From Candidatus Dechloromonas phosphorivorans (GTDB lineage Bacteria > Pseudomonadota > Gammaproteobacteria > Burkholderiales > Rhodocyclaceae), in the NCBI GenBank assembly GCA_016709495.1, contig JADJMS010000031.1, forward strand, positions 1-57,602: a DNA stretch of 57,602 bases, read 5' to 3'. The translations under genes and the position numbers were made by a program. Below, one piece after another: positions 15,086 through 23,713 of this stretch. Under the pieces are notes generated by a model that saw nothing but the letters and a program-made list of their open reading frames with translations, did no database searches and was not told where the DNA came from. Each line of letters begins with the position of its first letter. The first letter of the stretch is position 1.

Positions 15086-16267
15086 TTAGATTTCTTCGTC
15101 GGTCGACAGATTGAGCGAAAACTCCTTGAAGGAGGCGCCCGCTTCGTTGGTACTGTCAAAGTCCAGCGTCAGGTCGAGTTTTTTATCTTCCATGGCCGAG
15201 CCGTTGTTGGCATCGGAGTTGTTGATCAGCCAGGAAAGATTGGTTGGCGAATCGGCGTTGGCCAGTGCTTCGTCGAGTGTAATGACACCATCGCGATAGA
15301 GTCGGAAAAGGTCTTGTTCAAAGGTTTGCGAGCCGGGCGCCATCGATTGCTCCATGGCATCCTTGACCGCCTGGACTTCACCGCGCTCGACCAGATCGGC
15401 AACGTGGCGCGTATTGAGCATGACTTCGCAGGTTGGTACGCGTTTGCCATCCGGTTTCTTGACCAGGCGCTGCGAAATGACTGCGCGCAGGGAAACGGCA
15501 AGGTCGAGGAAGAGTGCTGGACGATTCTCCATCGGGAAGAAACTGATGATGCGGTTCAGCGCGTGGTAGCTATTGTTGGCGTGCAATGTGGCGACACAGA
15601 GGTGACCGGTTTGCGCATAGGAAATTGCTGCCTGCATGGTTTCCTTGTCGCGGATTTCACCAATCAGGATGCAGTCCGGCGCCTGGCGCATGGCATTTTT
15701 CAGCGCCGATTGCCAGTCGACCGTATCCATGCCGATTTCACGTTGATTGACGATGGATTTCTTGTGTTTGAAGAGGAATTCAATCGGGTCTTCAACCGTC
15801 AGAATGTGGCCGGAGCGGTTGGCGTTGCGATGATCGAGCATGGACGCAATGGTTGTCGATTTGCCTGATCCGGTAGCACCAACGATGAGGATCAAGCCGC
15901 GCTTTTCCATGATCAAATCGGCCAGAACGGTCGGTAGACCAAGGCTTTCCAGTTCCGGGATATTGCCCAGAATGAAGCGCACCACAATTCCGATTGTGCC
16001 GCGCTGGCGGAAAATGTTGACCCGAAAATTGCCCACTTGCGGGACGCCGAACGAGAGGTTCATCTCATTCGTTGTCTCAAAGGTCTTGCCTTGTTCCAGC
16101 GACATCAGTTCGTGAGCGATCTTGTCAATCATGTCAGGCAACATTAATTGCTGATTGACCGGCAGGGTGTTGCCCTGAATCTTGATGTGAATTGGCGCGC
16201 CAGCGGAAATGAAAATATCCGAAGCTTGTTTTTCAGCCATCAGTTGGAACAGTTTGTCGAGAATCAT
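15086..16267 (-). CDS. pilU: Type IV pilus retraction ATPase, PilT/PilU family (PilU-like)
   Basis: 393 residues. PAS-like N-domain, then GATGSGKST (Walker A), the Asp box with TVEDPIEFLFKHKKSIVNQREIG, Walker B region QAPDCILIGEIRD, and His box QTGHLCVATLHANN. The length and the acidic C-terminal extension (DLTLDFDSTNEAG...LSTDEEI) favour PilU over PilT. It powers pilus retraction for twitching and, in competent bacteria, helps DNA uptake. It is embedded in the dap cluster between dapD and dapE. Confidence 0.9.
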   Translation of the reverse strand: MILDKLFQLMAEKQASDIFISAGAPIHIKIQGNTLPVNQQLMLPDMIDKIAHELMSLEQGKTFETTNEMNLSFGVPQVGNFRVNIFRQRGTIGIVVRFILGNIPELESLGLPTVLADLIMEKRGLILIVGATGSGKSTTIASMLDHRNANRSGHILTVEDPIEFLFKHKKSIVNQREIGMDTVDWQSALKNAMRQAPDCILIGEIRDKETMQAAISYAQTGHLCVATLHANNSYHALNRIISFFPMENRPALFLDLAVSLRAVISQRLVKKPDGKRVPTCEVMLNTRHVADLVERGEVQAVKDAMEQSMAPGSQTFEQDLFRLYRDGVITLDEALANADSPTNLSWLINNSDANNGSAMEDKKLDLTLDFDSTNEAGASFKEFSLNLSTDEEI

Positions 16268-16294
16268 GACAAGACCTTCGTGAGGTGGTGTGAC

Positions 16295-17113
16295 TTACGG
16301 GCGCAGCAGCTCGTTGATGCTGGTCTTCGAGCGTGTTTGCGCGTCGACCTTCTTGACGATGATAGCCGCATACAAGCTGTAGGCGCCATTGGCTTTTGGC
16401 AAGGTGCCGCTGATCACGACGGAACCCGGCGGAACACGACCGTAGGTGACTTCACCGGTTTCGCGGTCATAAATCGGGGTGCTTTGACCAATGTACACAC
16501 CCATCGAAAGAACAGAGTTCTCGCCAATGATGACGCCTTCAACAACTTCCGAGCGGGCACCGATGAAGCAATTGTCTTCGATGATGGTCGGGTTGGCCTG
16601 AAGTGGCTCAAGAACGCCGCCGATGCCGACGCCACCAGACAGGTGCACGTTCTTGCCGATTTGCGCGCAGGAACCGACCGTAACCCAAGTGTCGACCATC
16701 GTCGCTTCATCGACATAAGCACCGATATTCACGAAAGAAGGCATCAGCACGGCGTTCTTGGCAACAAAGGAACCCTTGCGGACGATGGTGCCCGGTACGA
16801 CGCGGAAGCCGCCCTGACGGAACTGCTCTTCAGTCCAGCCTTGGAACTTGGTGTCGACCTTGTCGTAGAAGCGGACATCGCCACCATCCTGAACGCGATT
16901 GTCGCGAATGCGGAAGGAAAGCAGCACTGCTTTTTTGATCCACTGGTGGGTGACCCAATCACCGGCGATTTTCTCGGCAACGCGCAGTTTGCCGGCATCG
17001 AGATCGGCAATGACAGATTCAATAAGGGCGATGGTTTCAGCCGGTGATTGCGGGGACAACTCGGTACGGCGTTCCCAGAGTTGATCAATAGTGGCTTCTA
17101 GCGGATGGCTCAT
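16295..17113 (-). CDS. dapD: 2,3,4,5-tetrahydropyridine-2,6-dicarboxylate N-succinyltransferase
   Basis: 272 residues. Left-handed beta-helix hexapeptide repeats run through the middle (VLMPSFVNIGAYVDEATMVD, CAQIGKNVHLSGGVGIGGVL), with the C-terminal VDAQTRSKTSINELLRP typical of DapD. It succinylates tetrahydrodipicolinate, the step before DapC. Sixteen bases separate it from dapC. Confidence 0.95.
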   Translation of the reverse strand: MSHPLEATIDQLWERRTELSPQSPAETIALIESVIADLDAGKLRVAEKIAGDWVTHQWIKKAVLLSFRIRDNRVQDGGDVRFYDKVDTKFQGWTEEQFRQGGFRVVPGTIVRKGSFVAKNAVLMPSFVNIGAYVDEATMVDTWVTVGSCAQIGKNVHLSGGVGIGGVLEPLQANPTIIEDNCFIGARSEVVEGVIIGENSVLSMGVYIGQSTPIYDRETGEVTYGRVPPGSVVISGTLPKANGAYSLYAAIIVKKVDAQTRSKTSINELLRP

Positions 17114-17128
17114 GGAATTTCTCTCTGA

Positions 17129-18319
17129 TTACAGTTGTTGGGCAAATTGGCGGATACGATTGGCCGCGTCGAGACATTCATCGAGCGAAGCAACCAGCGC
17201 AATCCGTACAAAATTGGCACCCGGATTAACGCCCCGGATTTCACGGGCCAGGAAACTGCCGGGCAGGACCACGACATTATAGTGTTCGAGCAGACCGCGG
17301 GCGAACTCGGTGTCGGCAATCGGTGTCTTGGCCCACAGATAAAAGCTGGCATCCGGCATGCGGGTGCCTAGCACTTCGGCAATTAGCGGCGTCACCGCAG
17401 CAAATTTTTCGCGGTACTGATTGCGGTTGTCGAGGACGTGCGTCTCGTCGTTCCAGGCCGCCAACGAAGCGGTCTGTACCGGAGGCGCCATCGCGCAACC
17501 ATGGTAAGTGCGGTAAAGCAGAAATTTCTTCAGGATGGCCGCATCGCCGGCAGCGAAACCGGAACGCATGCCGGGTACATTGGAGCGCTTCGACAGGCTC
17601 GATAGCATCACAACCCGCTCATTGCTGCGCCCCAGCAGATTGGCTGCCTGCAGGCCGCCGATTGGCGGGTTGGCTTCGTCGAAATAGATTTCTGAATAGC
17701 ACTCGTCAGAGGCAATGATGAAACCGTATTTGTCGGATAACGCGAACAGCGTTTTCCAGTCTTCCAGCGAGAGTACCTTGCCGGTCGGATTACCTGGCGA
17801 GCAGACGTAGAACAACTGGACGCGCTTCCATTCATCATCCGACAGGCTGCTGAAGTCAAAAGCAAAATTGTTATCCGGCAGATTATTCAGAAAGCGCGGT
17901 TCGGCACCAGCCAGGTAGGCAGCACCTTCGTAAATCTGGTAGAACGGGTTGGGGCAGACGACCAGCGGCACATAGCCACGGCTAGGATCGATGACGGTTT
18001 GCGCCAGTGAAAAAAGAGCTTCTCTGGAGCCATTGACTGGAAGTATCTCGGTTTCCGGATTCAAGGTAAGCGCGTAGCGCCGCTCACACCAGGCGGCGAT
18101 ACTCTGGCGCAGTGCCGGGACGCCCTGGGTTGTTGGATAATTGGCCAAACCCTTGAGACCGTTGGCCAGCGCTTCCATGATGAAGGGTGGCGTCGCATGT
18201 TGCGGTTCGCCGATGGAAAGCTTGATTTCTTTGTAGGCAGGGTTGGGCGTGACGCCGGCAAACAGGGCACGCAGCTTTTCAAAAGGGTAGGGCTGGAGTT
18301 GAGCGAGGTGTGGATTCAC
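17129..18319 (-). CDS. dapC: Succinyldiaminopimelate transaminase
   Basis: 396 residues, fold type I aminotransferase. YPTTQGVPALRQSIAAW and CSPGNPTGKVLSLEDW are class motifs; SSLSKRSNVPGMRSGF contains the PLP Lys. The N-terminus LAQLQPYPFEKLRALFAGVT is the betaproteobacterial DapC type. It is first in dapC-dapD-pilU-dapE-prmB and makes N-succinyl-LL-DAP for DapE. Confidence 0.92.
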   Translation of the reverse strand: MNPHLAQLQPYPFEKLRALFAGVTPNPAYKEIKLSIGEPQHATPPFIMEALANGLKGLANYPTTQGVPALRQSIAAWCERRYALTLNPETEILPVNGSREALFSLAQTVIDPSRGYVPLVVCPNPFYQIYEGAAYLAGAEPRFLNNLPDNNFAFDFSSLSDDEWKRVQLFYVCSPGNPTGKVLSLEDWKTLFALSDKYGFIIASDECYSEIYFDEANPPIGGLQAANLLGRSNERVVMLSSLSKRSNVPGMRSGFAAGDAAILKKFLLYRTYHGCAMAPPVQTASLAAWNDETHVLDNRNQYREKFAAVTPLIAEVLGTRMPDASFYLWAKTPIADTEFARGLLEHYNVVVLPGSFLAREIRGVNPGANFVRIALVASLDECLDAANRIRQFAQQL

Positions 18320-18379
18320 GTCGGGCGTCGAATGGTGTGTAAAAATGTCAATTATCCCTGAAAAAGCGGCTACTGCCTC

Positions 18380-18754
18380 GTGAACAAACGCTCATTCCTT
18401 GCTATCGCTTTCCCTTGCCTGTTCGCCGCATGCGCCTTCGGTTATCAGGCGCGTGGGAAATTGAGCGATGTTGACGGCGAGATGCGCGGCAAAGCCTATC
18501 CCGCGAACAATGGGGGCGGGCGTTTTGTGCTATCTGATCAAAGTGGCATTTTGACTTGCGATGGCTTGGCTAACGCGCCCAGCATTTCTCTCCAGCCGGG
18601 CAGTTGCGATGGCGAGCAGGGTAATGGTGTGCTGCGCTGCTCGGATGGCCGGGTGGTCAATTTTGATTGGCAGGCATCCAGTTGCCGTTCCTTGCGTGGA
18701 AGCGGCAGCGATGCACAGGGAAATCGGCTCGAATTTCGGGTCGAACGTCGCTGA
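18380..18754 (+). CDS. Small lipoprotein, function unknown
   Basis: 124 residues from GTG 18380. The N-terminus MNKRSFLAIAFPCLFAACAF contains a lipobox (LFAAC), predicting an outer- or inner-membrane lipoprotein. The rest is a small beta-rich domain with Cys pairs (LTCDG, GSCDG, LRCSDG, SSCRS) repeated at similar spacing. No named family. It is transcribed divergently from dapC. Confidence 0.6.
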   Translation: MNKRSFLAIAFPCLFAACAFGYQARGKLSDVDGEMRGKAYPANNGGGRFVLSDQSGILTCDGLANAPSISLQPGSCDGEQGNGVLRCSDGRVVNFDWQASSCRSLRGSGSDAQGNRLEFRVERR

Positions 18755-18795
18755 GCCAGTCACTGGTTTTAAAACCAAGCAATCTGCGAGGCTTA

Positions 18796-18825
18796 GGCTG
18801 CAGTCAGTTCTCACCGACTGCAGCC
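18796..18825. terminator. Perfect 10-bp hairpin between convergent genes
   Basis: GGCTGCAGTC, a 10-base loop, GACTGCAGCC. There is no clear T-run, but its place between two converging stops suggests a shared 3' stem. Confidence 0.55.
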
Positions 18826-18832
18826 AATTCGG

Positions 18833-21535
18833 CTAGCCGCCTGTCAATGGCTTGACGACGCGCTTGACAGCGGTGTCATCCGGGTGCGGATGGATGCTGA
18901 AGCCAAGGCTGGTCATCAGGCGGAACATTTTGCTATTGGTCGACAGCACATCACCGATCACGGCGCGATAACCCTTCTGGCGAGCACAGTCGATCAGCGC
19001 GGTCATCAGCTTGCGGCCAACGCCACATTTCTGCCAGTCGTCACCGACTGCCAAGGCAAATTCAACGGATTCACCATCCGGATTGACGACGTAGCGCGAA
19101 ACCCCAACCTGGACTTCCTTGCCGCCTTCTTCTTGCGGCGGAAGGACGGCGACTAGTGCCATTTCGCGGTCGTAGTCGATCTGAGTGAAGCGGACGAGCA
19201 TGGTTTGCGTCAATTCGCGCAAGGTGTCCATAAAGCGGTAGTAGCGTGATTCGTCGGACATGGCCTTGACGAATTCCTGCTCCAGTTCGGCATCTTCCGG
19301 ACGGATCGGGCGGATGGTGACGACTTTGCCGTCGTTCATCTGCCATTCCTGGATCAGATGCACCGGGTACGGGTAGATCGCCATGTGGGCGTAACGGTCA
19401 CCGCTGGCGCCGGTGGCATGGTCGATGACGATACGGGCATCGGCAGCGATGGCGCCGTTTTCATCGACGATCAGCGGGTTGAGGTCCATTTCCATGATCC
19501 ACGGCAATTCGCAGACCATTTCGGAGATGCAGAGCAGGACTTCCTTGATCGATTCGCGGTCAGCCGGCGGCATGTTGTGGAACTGGTCAAGAATCTTCGA
19601 GGCGCGGGTTGATTCGATCAAATCCTTGGCCAGGAAACGATTGAGCGGCGGCAGCGCAACCGAGCGGTCACTGAAGATTTCAACGTCGTGACCGCCAGCG
19701 CCGAAGGTGATGACCGGCCCGAAAATCGGGTCACGGAAAACACCGATCATCAGTTCGCGGCCATTCGGACGGGAGAGGAAGGGCTCAATTGAAACGCCGT
19801 TGATCTTGGCGTTCGGATGGCGTTTTTGCACCGTATCAATGATGTCGTGGTACGCATTGCGGACAGCGGGCGCATTGATGATGTTGAGGCGGACGCCGCC
19901 AGCGTCAGATTTGTGCGGAAGTTCCGGCGAATCGACCTTCATGGCAATCGGGAAGCCGATCTGCTCGGCAAGCAACAGGGCTTCAGTTGCTGAACGGGCC
20001 ACCATGGTTTGGGCAACCGGCACCTTGAAGGCACGCAGAATGGCTTTCGATTCCATCTCGGAAAGTACCTTGCGCCGTTCGGCGAGCAAGGCTTCGATCA
20101 GCATCTTGGCGCCTTCGGCTTCCGGACGGCCGTGCTGGCGGGTGGGTTCAGGCGTTTGCAGCAACAGTTTCTGGTTACGGTAATACTTGGAAATGTGGTG
20201 GAACAGCTCAATCGCTGTTTCCGGCATGCGGAAGGCGGGAATGCCAGCTTCTTCGAGCAGGCGGCGGGCACCAGCAACTTGCTCTTCACCCATCCAGCAG
20301 CAGATGATGGTGTGATTCAGTTTGTCGGCTACTTCAATAATGGCTTGCGCAACGCCCATTGGGTCGGTCATTGCCTGCGGAGAGAGCATGACCAGCGTGC
20401 TGTCGACACCGGGATCCTTGGTGACGGTCAAAATCGCATCAAGGTAGCGTTCCGGTGTTGCATCGCCTGCAATATCAACCGGGTTGCTATGCGACCAGTT
20501 GTTAGGCATCGACTTGTTGAGCGCAGCCATGGTTTCATTGGAGAGCTGGGCAAGTGGAATGCCAAGGTCGCCCGCGCGATCGGCCGCCATGGCGCCCGGG
20601 CCACCGCCGTTGGTGATGATGGCAAGGCGATTACCCATGGGGCGGAATTTGGAGGCGAGGGCCTTGGCCGCGTAGAACAATTGACCGACGTTTTGAACGC
20701 GAACTACGCCAGCACGACGCACAGCGGCATCAAACACGCTGTCGGAAACCGCAGCCATGCCCGAATGGGTGGCAGCAGCAGCGGAACCGGCTTCGTGACG
20801 ACCGGCCTTGAGCAGAATAATCGGCTTGATACGGGCAGCGGAGCGCAGCGCACTCATGAAGCGGCGCGAGTTACGGATGCCTTCCACGTACATCAGAATG
20901 TAGTGGGTCTTGTTGTCGTAAATCAGGTAATCAAGGATTTCACCGAAATCGATATCGGCGGTCATGCCCAGCGAAATGACCGAAGAGAAGCCGACCTGGT
21001 TGGCCTTGGCCCAGTCAAGTACAGCCGAGCACATGGCGCCGGATTGCGAAACCAGGCCGAGGTTACCCGGATTGGCAGAAATTTTGGTGAAAGTGGCGTT
21101 GAGGCCGAGATCCGGGCGGATGATGCCGAGACAGTTGGGGCCGAGGATGCGCACGTTGTAGGAACGGGCGATTTCCATGACCTTGCGCTCAAGCGAAGCG
21201 CCGATGTGGCCGGATTCGGAGAAGCCGGCCGTGATGATGATGACGTTACGGACGCCACTGCGACCACATTGTTCAATGAGCTGAGGAACCGTTTGCGGGC
21301 GGGTGGCGATGATCGCCAGTTCAACCCGGGCGCCAATTTCTTCAATTGACTTGTAAGCCTGCTGTCCTTGAATGGTTTCGTGCTTCGGGTTGATCGCGTA
21401 GAGGCGACCTTTGTAGCCCGAGCCGAGAATGTTCTTGAAAATAACGTTGCCGACGGCGTTTTCACGGTCTGAAGCGCCAATCACGGCCACGGATTTAGGT
21501 TCGAAAAGCGCGGTTAGATAATGCTGTTCCAACAT
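18833..21535 (-). CDS. Acyl-CoA synthetase (NDP-forming) fused to GNAT acetyltransferase (Pat-like)
   Basis: 900 residues. Order: CoA-binding Rossmann domain (SVAVIGASDRENAVGNVIFK), succinyl-CoA-ligase-like domains (SHSNPVDIAGDATPE; catalytic-His-region PNCLG, SQSGAM), ATP-grasp (about 500-700; MKVDSPELPHKSDAGGV, LNPLIVDENGA), then a C-terminal GNAT domain (VTIRPIRPEDAELEQEFVKA, VGVSRYVV, CGVGRKLMTALID). Such proteins (Pat/YfiQ) acetylate lysines of metabolic enzymes such as acetyl-CoA synthetase; whether the ligase half is active is not evident. A 15-bp palindrome lies 27 bases upstream. Confidence 0.88.
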   Translation of the reverse strand: MLEQHYLTALFEPKSVAVIGASDRENAVGNVIFKNILGSGYKGRLYAINPKHETIQGQQAYKSIEEIGARVELAIIATRPQTVPQLIEQCGRSGVRNVIIITAGFSESGHIGASLERKVMEIARSYNVRILGPNCLGIIRPDLGLNATFTKISANPGNLGLVSQSGAMCSAVLDWAKANQVGFSSVISLGMTADIDFGEILDYLIYDNKTHYILMYVEGIRNSRRFMSALRSAARIKPIILLKAGRHEAGSAAAATHSGMAAVSDSVFDAAVRRAGVVRVQNVGQLFYAAKALASKFRPMGNRLAIITNGGGPGAMAADRAGDLGIPLAQLSNETMAALNKSMPNNWSHSNPVDIAGDATPERYLDAILTVTKDPGVDSTLVMLSPQAMTDPMGVAQAIIEVADKLNHTIICCWMGEEQVAGARRLLEEAGIPAFRMPETAIELFHHISKYYRNQKLLLQTPEPTRQHGRPEAEGAKMLIEALLAERRKVLSEMESKAILRAFKVPVAQTMVARSATEALLLAEQIGFPIAMKVDSPELPHKSDAGGVRLNIINAPAVRNAYHDIIDTVQKRHPNAKINGVSIEPFLSRPNGRELMIGVFRDPIFGPVITFGAGGHDVEIFSDRSVALPPLNRFLAKDLIESTRASKILDQFHNMPPADRESIKEVLLCISEMVCELPWIMEMDLNPLIVDENGAIAADARIVIDHATGASGDRYAHMAIYPYPVHLIQEWQMNDGKVVTIRPIRPEDAELEQEFVKAMSDESRYYRFMDTLRELTQTMLVRFTQIDYDREMALVAVLPPQEEGGKEVQVGVSRYVVNPDGESVEFALAVGDDWQKCGVGRKLMTALIDCARQKGYRAVIGDVLSTNSKMFRLMTSLGFSIHPHPDDTAVKRVVKPLTGG

Positions 21536-21561
21536 GATGATTCCCTTTTCAGGCTGTTATT

Positions 21562-21576
21562 TTGTGCAATGCACAA
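21562..21576. promoter_or_regulatory. 15-bp TGCA palindrome upstream of the Pat-like gene
   Basis: TTGTGCAATGCACAA is a perfect palindrome around a central A, 27-41 bases before the start codon. It resembles the TGCA-type arms at the phasin promoter and could be an operator for the same regulator. Confidence 0.5.
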
Positions 21577-21625
21577 TTTTACTACGAATGAATTACTAAT
21601 TCCATGCAATGGGTAGGAGAAATGC

Positions 21626-22033
21626 CTAATTTGCCAGCTGGCTTTCGATCACTAATGACTGTGAAAGCGCCCGATGCACCGGGCATTTCTCGGCAATTTC
21701 AAGCAGTCGCTGGCGCTCGGCCTCGCTTAGCTTGCCTTCAATCGTGATTTGGCGAGTAATGCGGTCGTGTTTAATACCATCAACTTCGGTTTTGTCGTGG
21801 CTTAGCGATACGCTGACGCGAGTCAGGGCAAGGTTTTTACGTTCGGCGTACATGCGTAGCGTCATCGAAGTGCAGGCGCCGAGGCCGGCCATGACGAAGT
21901 CAAAGGGTGCTGGCCCGGCATCGCTACCGCCCATGCTTTCCGGCTCATCAGCAAGCATAATGTGCTCACCAGCCTGAACCCGCTGCTGGTATCTTCCCTG
22001 ACCATTTTCGGCAACAACAACGGTACCCGACAT
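21626..22033 (-). CDS. OsmC family peroxiredoxin-like protein
   Basis: 135 residues from ATG 22033 (MSGTVVVAENGQGRYQQRVQ); an earlier start at 22105 would run into the divergent gene. OsmC fold with the two redox Cys in GLGACTSM and EKCPVHRAL, so thiol-dependent reduction of organic hydroperoxides is plausible. The start lies only 28 bases from the divergent methyltransferase start. Confidence 0.85.
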   Translation of the reverse strand: MSGTVVVAENGQGRYQQRVQAGEHIMLADEPESMGGSDAGPAPFDFVMAGLGACTSMTLRMYAERKNLALTRVSVSLSHDKTEVDGIKHDRITRQITIEGKLSEAERQRLLEIAEKCPVHRALSQSLVIESQLAN

Positions 22034-22061
22034 GATTGACTCCGCAAAAGAATTGCCCGAG

Positions 22062-22572
22062 ATGATACGCCCATCTCTCTGGGTTGAATGCTGTATCAAA
22101 CACATGCCATGAGGGTGGAAGGGTGCTTGATCTGGCTTGTGGCAATGGGCGCCACAGCCGCTTTCTGGCAGAAAAAAATCACCCGGTTTTGGCCGTTGAC
22201 CGTAACAGTTTGGCCCTGGCTGGCCTGGCAGCTGTTTCAGGCGTTGAAACGAGAGCGCTGGAGTTGGAAGGCGAAGATTGGCCGCTGGCTGGCGAAAGCT
22301 TTGCTGGCATTGTCGTCACCAATTACCTTTGGCGACCGCGCTTTCCTGATTTGCTGGTTTTGCTGGCACCCGGCGGGGTGCTGATTTATGAAACCTTCAT
22401 GCTCGGCAATGAAGCATATGGCAAACCGTCGAATCCGGACTTTTTGCTGCGCCCGCAGGAGTTGCGCGAGATGATACGCGCAGCGGGACTACGCGAAATT
22501 GATTTTGTCGAAGGATATGTCGATCAACCCAAGCCGGCGATGCGTCAGGCGATTTGTGCGCGGCGCGAGTGA
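22062..22572 (+). CDS. Class I SAM-dependent methyltransferase, frameshifted near the start
   Basis: Motif I GGRVLDLACGNGRH, motif II PVLAVDRNS, then VVTNYLWRPRFPDLL and LAPGGVLIYETF. The family usually has a lead-in of the type SLWVxR(Y/F)...PxGGRVLDLACG. The frame from ATG 22062 gives RPSLWVECCIKHMP and then ends, while the motif I frame starts immediately after. One extra base at about 22110 joins them. Without the repair a TTG start at 22084 would be needed. Substrate unknown. The 3' end overlaps the convergent mnmH end by 28 bases. One uptake-like word lies inside. Confidence 0.75.
22195..22207 (+). repeat. Uptake-like 13-mer, copy 4 (in methyltransferase)
   Basis: GTTGACCGTAACA, preceded by TTTTGGCC, read Val-Asp-Arg-Asn at the acidic end of motif II. 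Confidence 0.8.
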
Positions 22573-23618
22573 AGCAGGCGTTCAGCCAGGGCCACGATGC
22601 CGGCTTCGGAGAGATCGTCAGTCATGAAATTTTCCAGCGGACGATAGCCGGCAAAATTACGGTTTTGTGAGCGCTGGTAAAGTGGGTCGTAATGCTTTTC
22701 CAACAGTTCCTGAACCAGCTGAGCCCAGTTTCCGGCCAGCGCCAGATCGCGCCAGATATCGAGCGTTTCGCGGCTTTGCAGGCCTTGCAGGGCATCGATA
22801 CGGTTGAGAAACAGTGATGGCGTGTTGAGGAAGTAATCGTAGTCCTTGAGCAGAAAGGCCACTCGCGCCGGCATCGTCGCTTCGACACCGAGGCATTCGC
22901 CGCTGCGAATGCGCGTGATCAAGGCTTCCGGCACATGCAGGTTGCCGACCTTGCGGCTTTCCGCTTCAACATAAACCGGGTGGGTTGGGTCAAAACCGTT
23001 CAAGGCTTGCAGCAACGTGGTTTCAAACCATTTCTGGCTGGGTTGGGGTTGGCCGGGCATGATGCCCAGCACGGAGCCTTTGTGGCTGGCCAGTGATTCC
23101 AGATCAAGAATTTGCTCGCCCAATTCGCCAATCGCTTGCAGCACGCGCGTTTTGGCGCTTCCTGTGGCACCGCAGACAACGACAAAGTTGAATTGTTGTG
23201 GCAGCGTTTCCAGCGTGCTGACCACATGCGAGCGGTAGGTTTTGTAACCGCCCTCGAGTTGTCCAGCCTGCCAGCCGATAGCACGAAATACGGTAGTCAT
23301 AGAACCGCTACGATTGCCGCCACGCCAGCAGTAGATCAATGGTTTCCAGTTTTTTGGGCGGTCGAGAAAATTGGCCCGCAGATGGCGGCCTATGTTTTCA
23401 GAAACCATCGCCGCGCCGATTTTTTTGGCCTCGAAGGCTGAGACTTGTTTGTAGAGGGTACCAACTTCGATGCGCTGATCGTTATCCAGCACCGGGCAGT
23501 TGATCGCGCCGGGGATATGATCTTCGGCGAATTCCGCCGGGGACCTCACGTCGATGATTTCGTCGAACTGATCCAGATCGTCGATGGTGGGGTTGGTGCT
23601 TCGAGTTTTATTCAGCAT
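22545..23618 (-). CDS. mnmH: tRNA 2-selenouridine(34) synthase
   Basis: 357 residues. N-terminal rhodanese domain with DVRSPAEFAEDHIPGAINCP and active-site Cys97 in YCWRGGNRSGSM, then a P-loop domain (VVCGATGSAKTRVL). MnmH (SelU) converts 2-thiouridine of the tRNA wobble base to geranylthio- and selenouridine using selenophosphate. The Walker A motif has Ala in place of Gly before the Lys. SelD is not in the window. Confidence 0.92.
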   Translation of the reverse strand: MLNKTRSTNPTIDDLDQFDEIIDVRSPAEFAEDHIPGAINCPVLDNDQRIEVGTLYKQVSAFEAKKIGAAMVSENIGRHLRANFLDRPKNWKPLIYCWRGGNRSGSMTTVFRAIGWQAGQLEGGYKTYRSHVVSTLETLPQQFNFVVVCGATGSAKTRVLQAIGELGEQILDLESLASHKGSVLGIMPGQPQPSQKWFETTLLQALNGFDPTHPVYVEAESRKVGNLHVPEALITRIRSGECLGVEATMPARVAFLLKDYDYFLNTPSLFLNRIDALQGLQSRETLDIWRDLALAGNWAQLVQELLEKHYDPLYQRSQNRNFAGYRPLENFMTDDLSEAGIVALAERLLHSRRAQIA

Positions 23619-23697
23619 TCAGCGGGGTCGTTTGTACGGTGCATTCTGGGCGGCCATGTTACACATAGAAAAAATAAAAGCCCAAAATTTGGCTATA

Positions 23698-23713
23698 CTG
23701 TACGCATGAACAG
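23698..23713 (+). promoter_or_regulatory. LexA (SOS) box over the dinB start codon
   Basis: CTGTACGCATGAACAG matches the gammaproteobacterial-type LexA consensus CTGT-N8-ACAG exactly at both ends. It overlaps a -10-like TATACT (23694-23699) and the ATG at 23706. The -10 is so close to the ATG that the message would be leaderless or nearly so. Confidence 0.75.
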
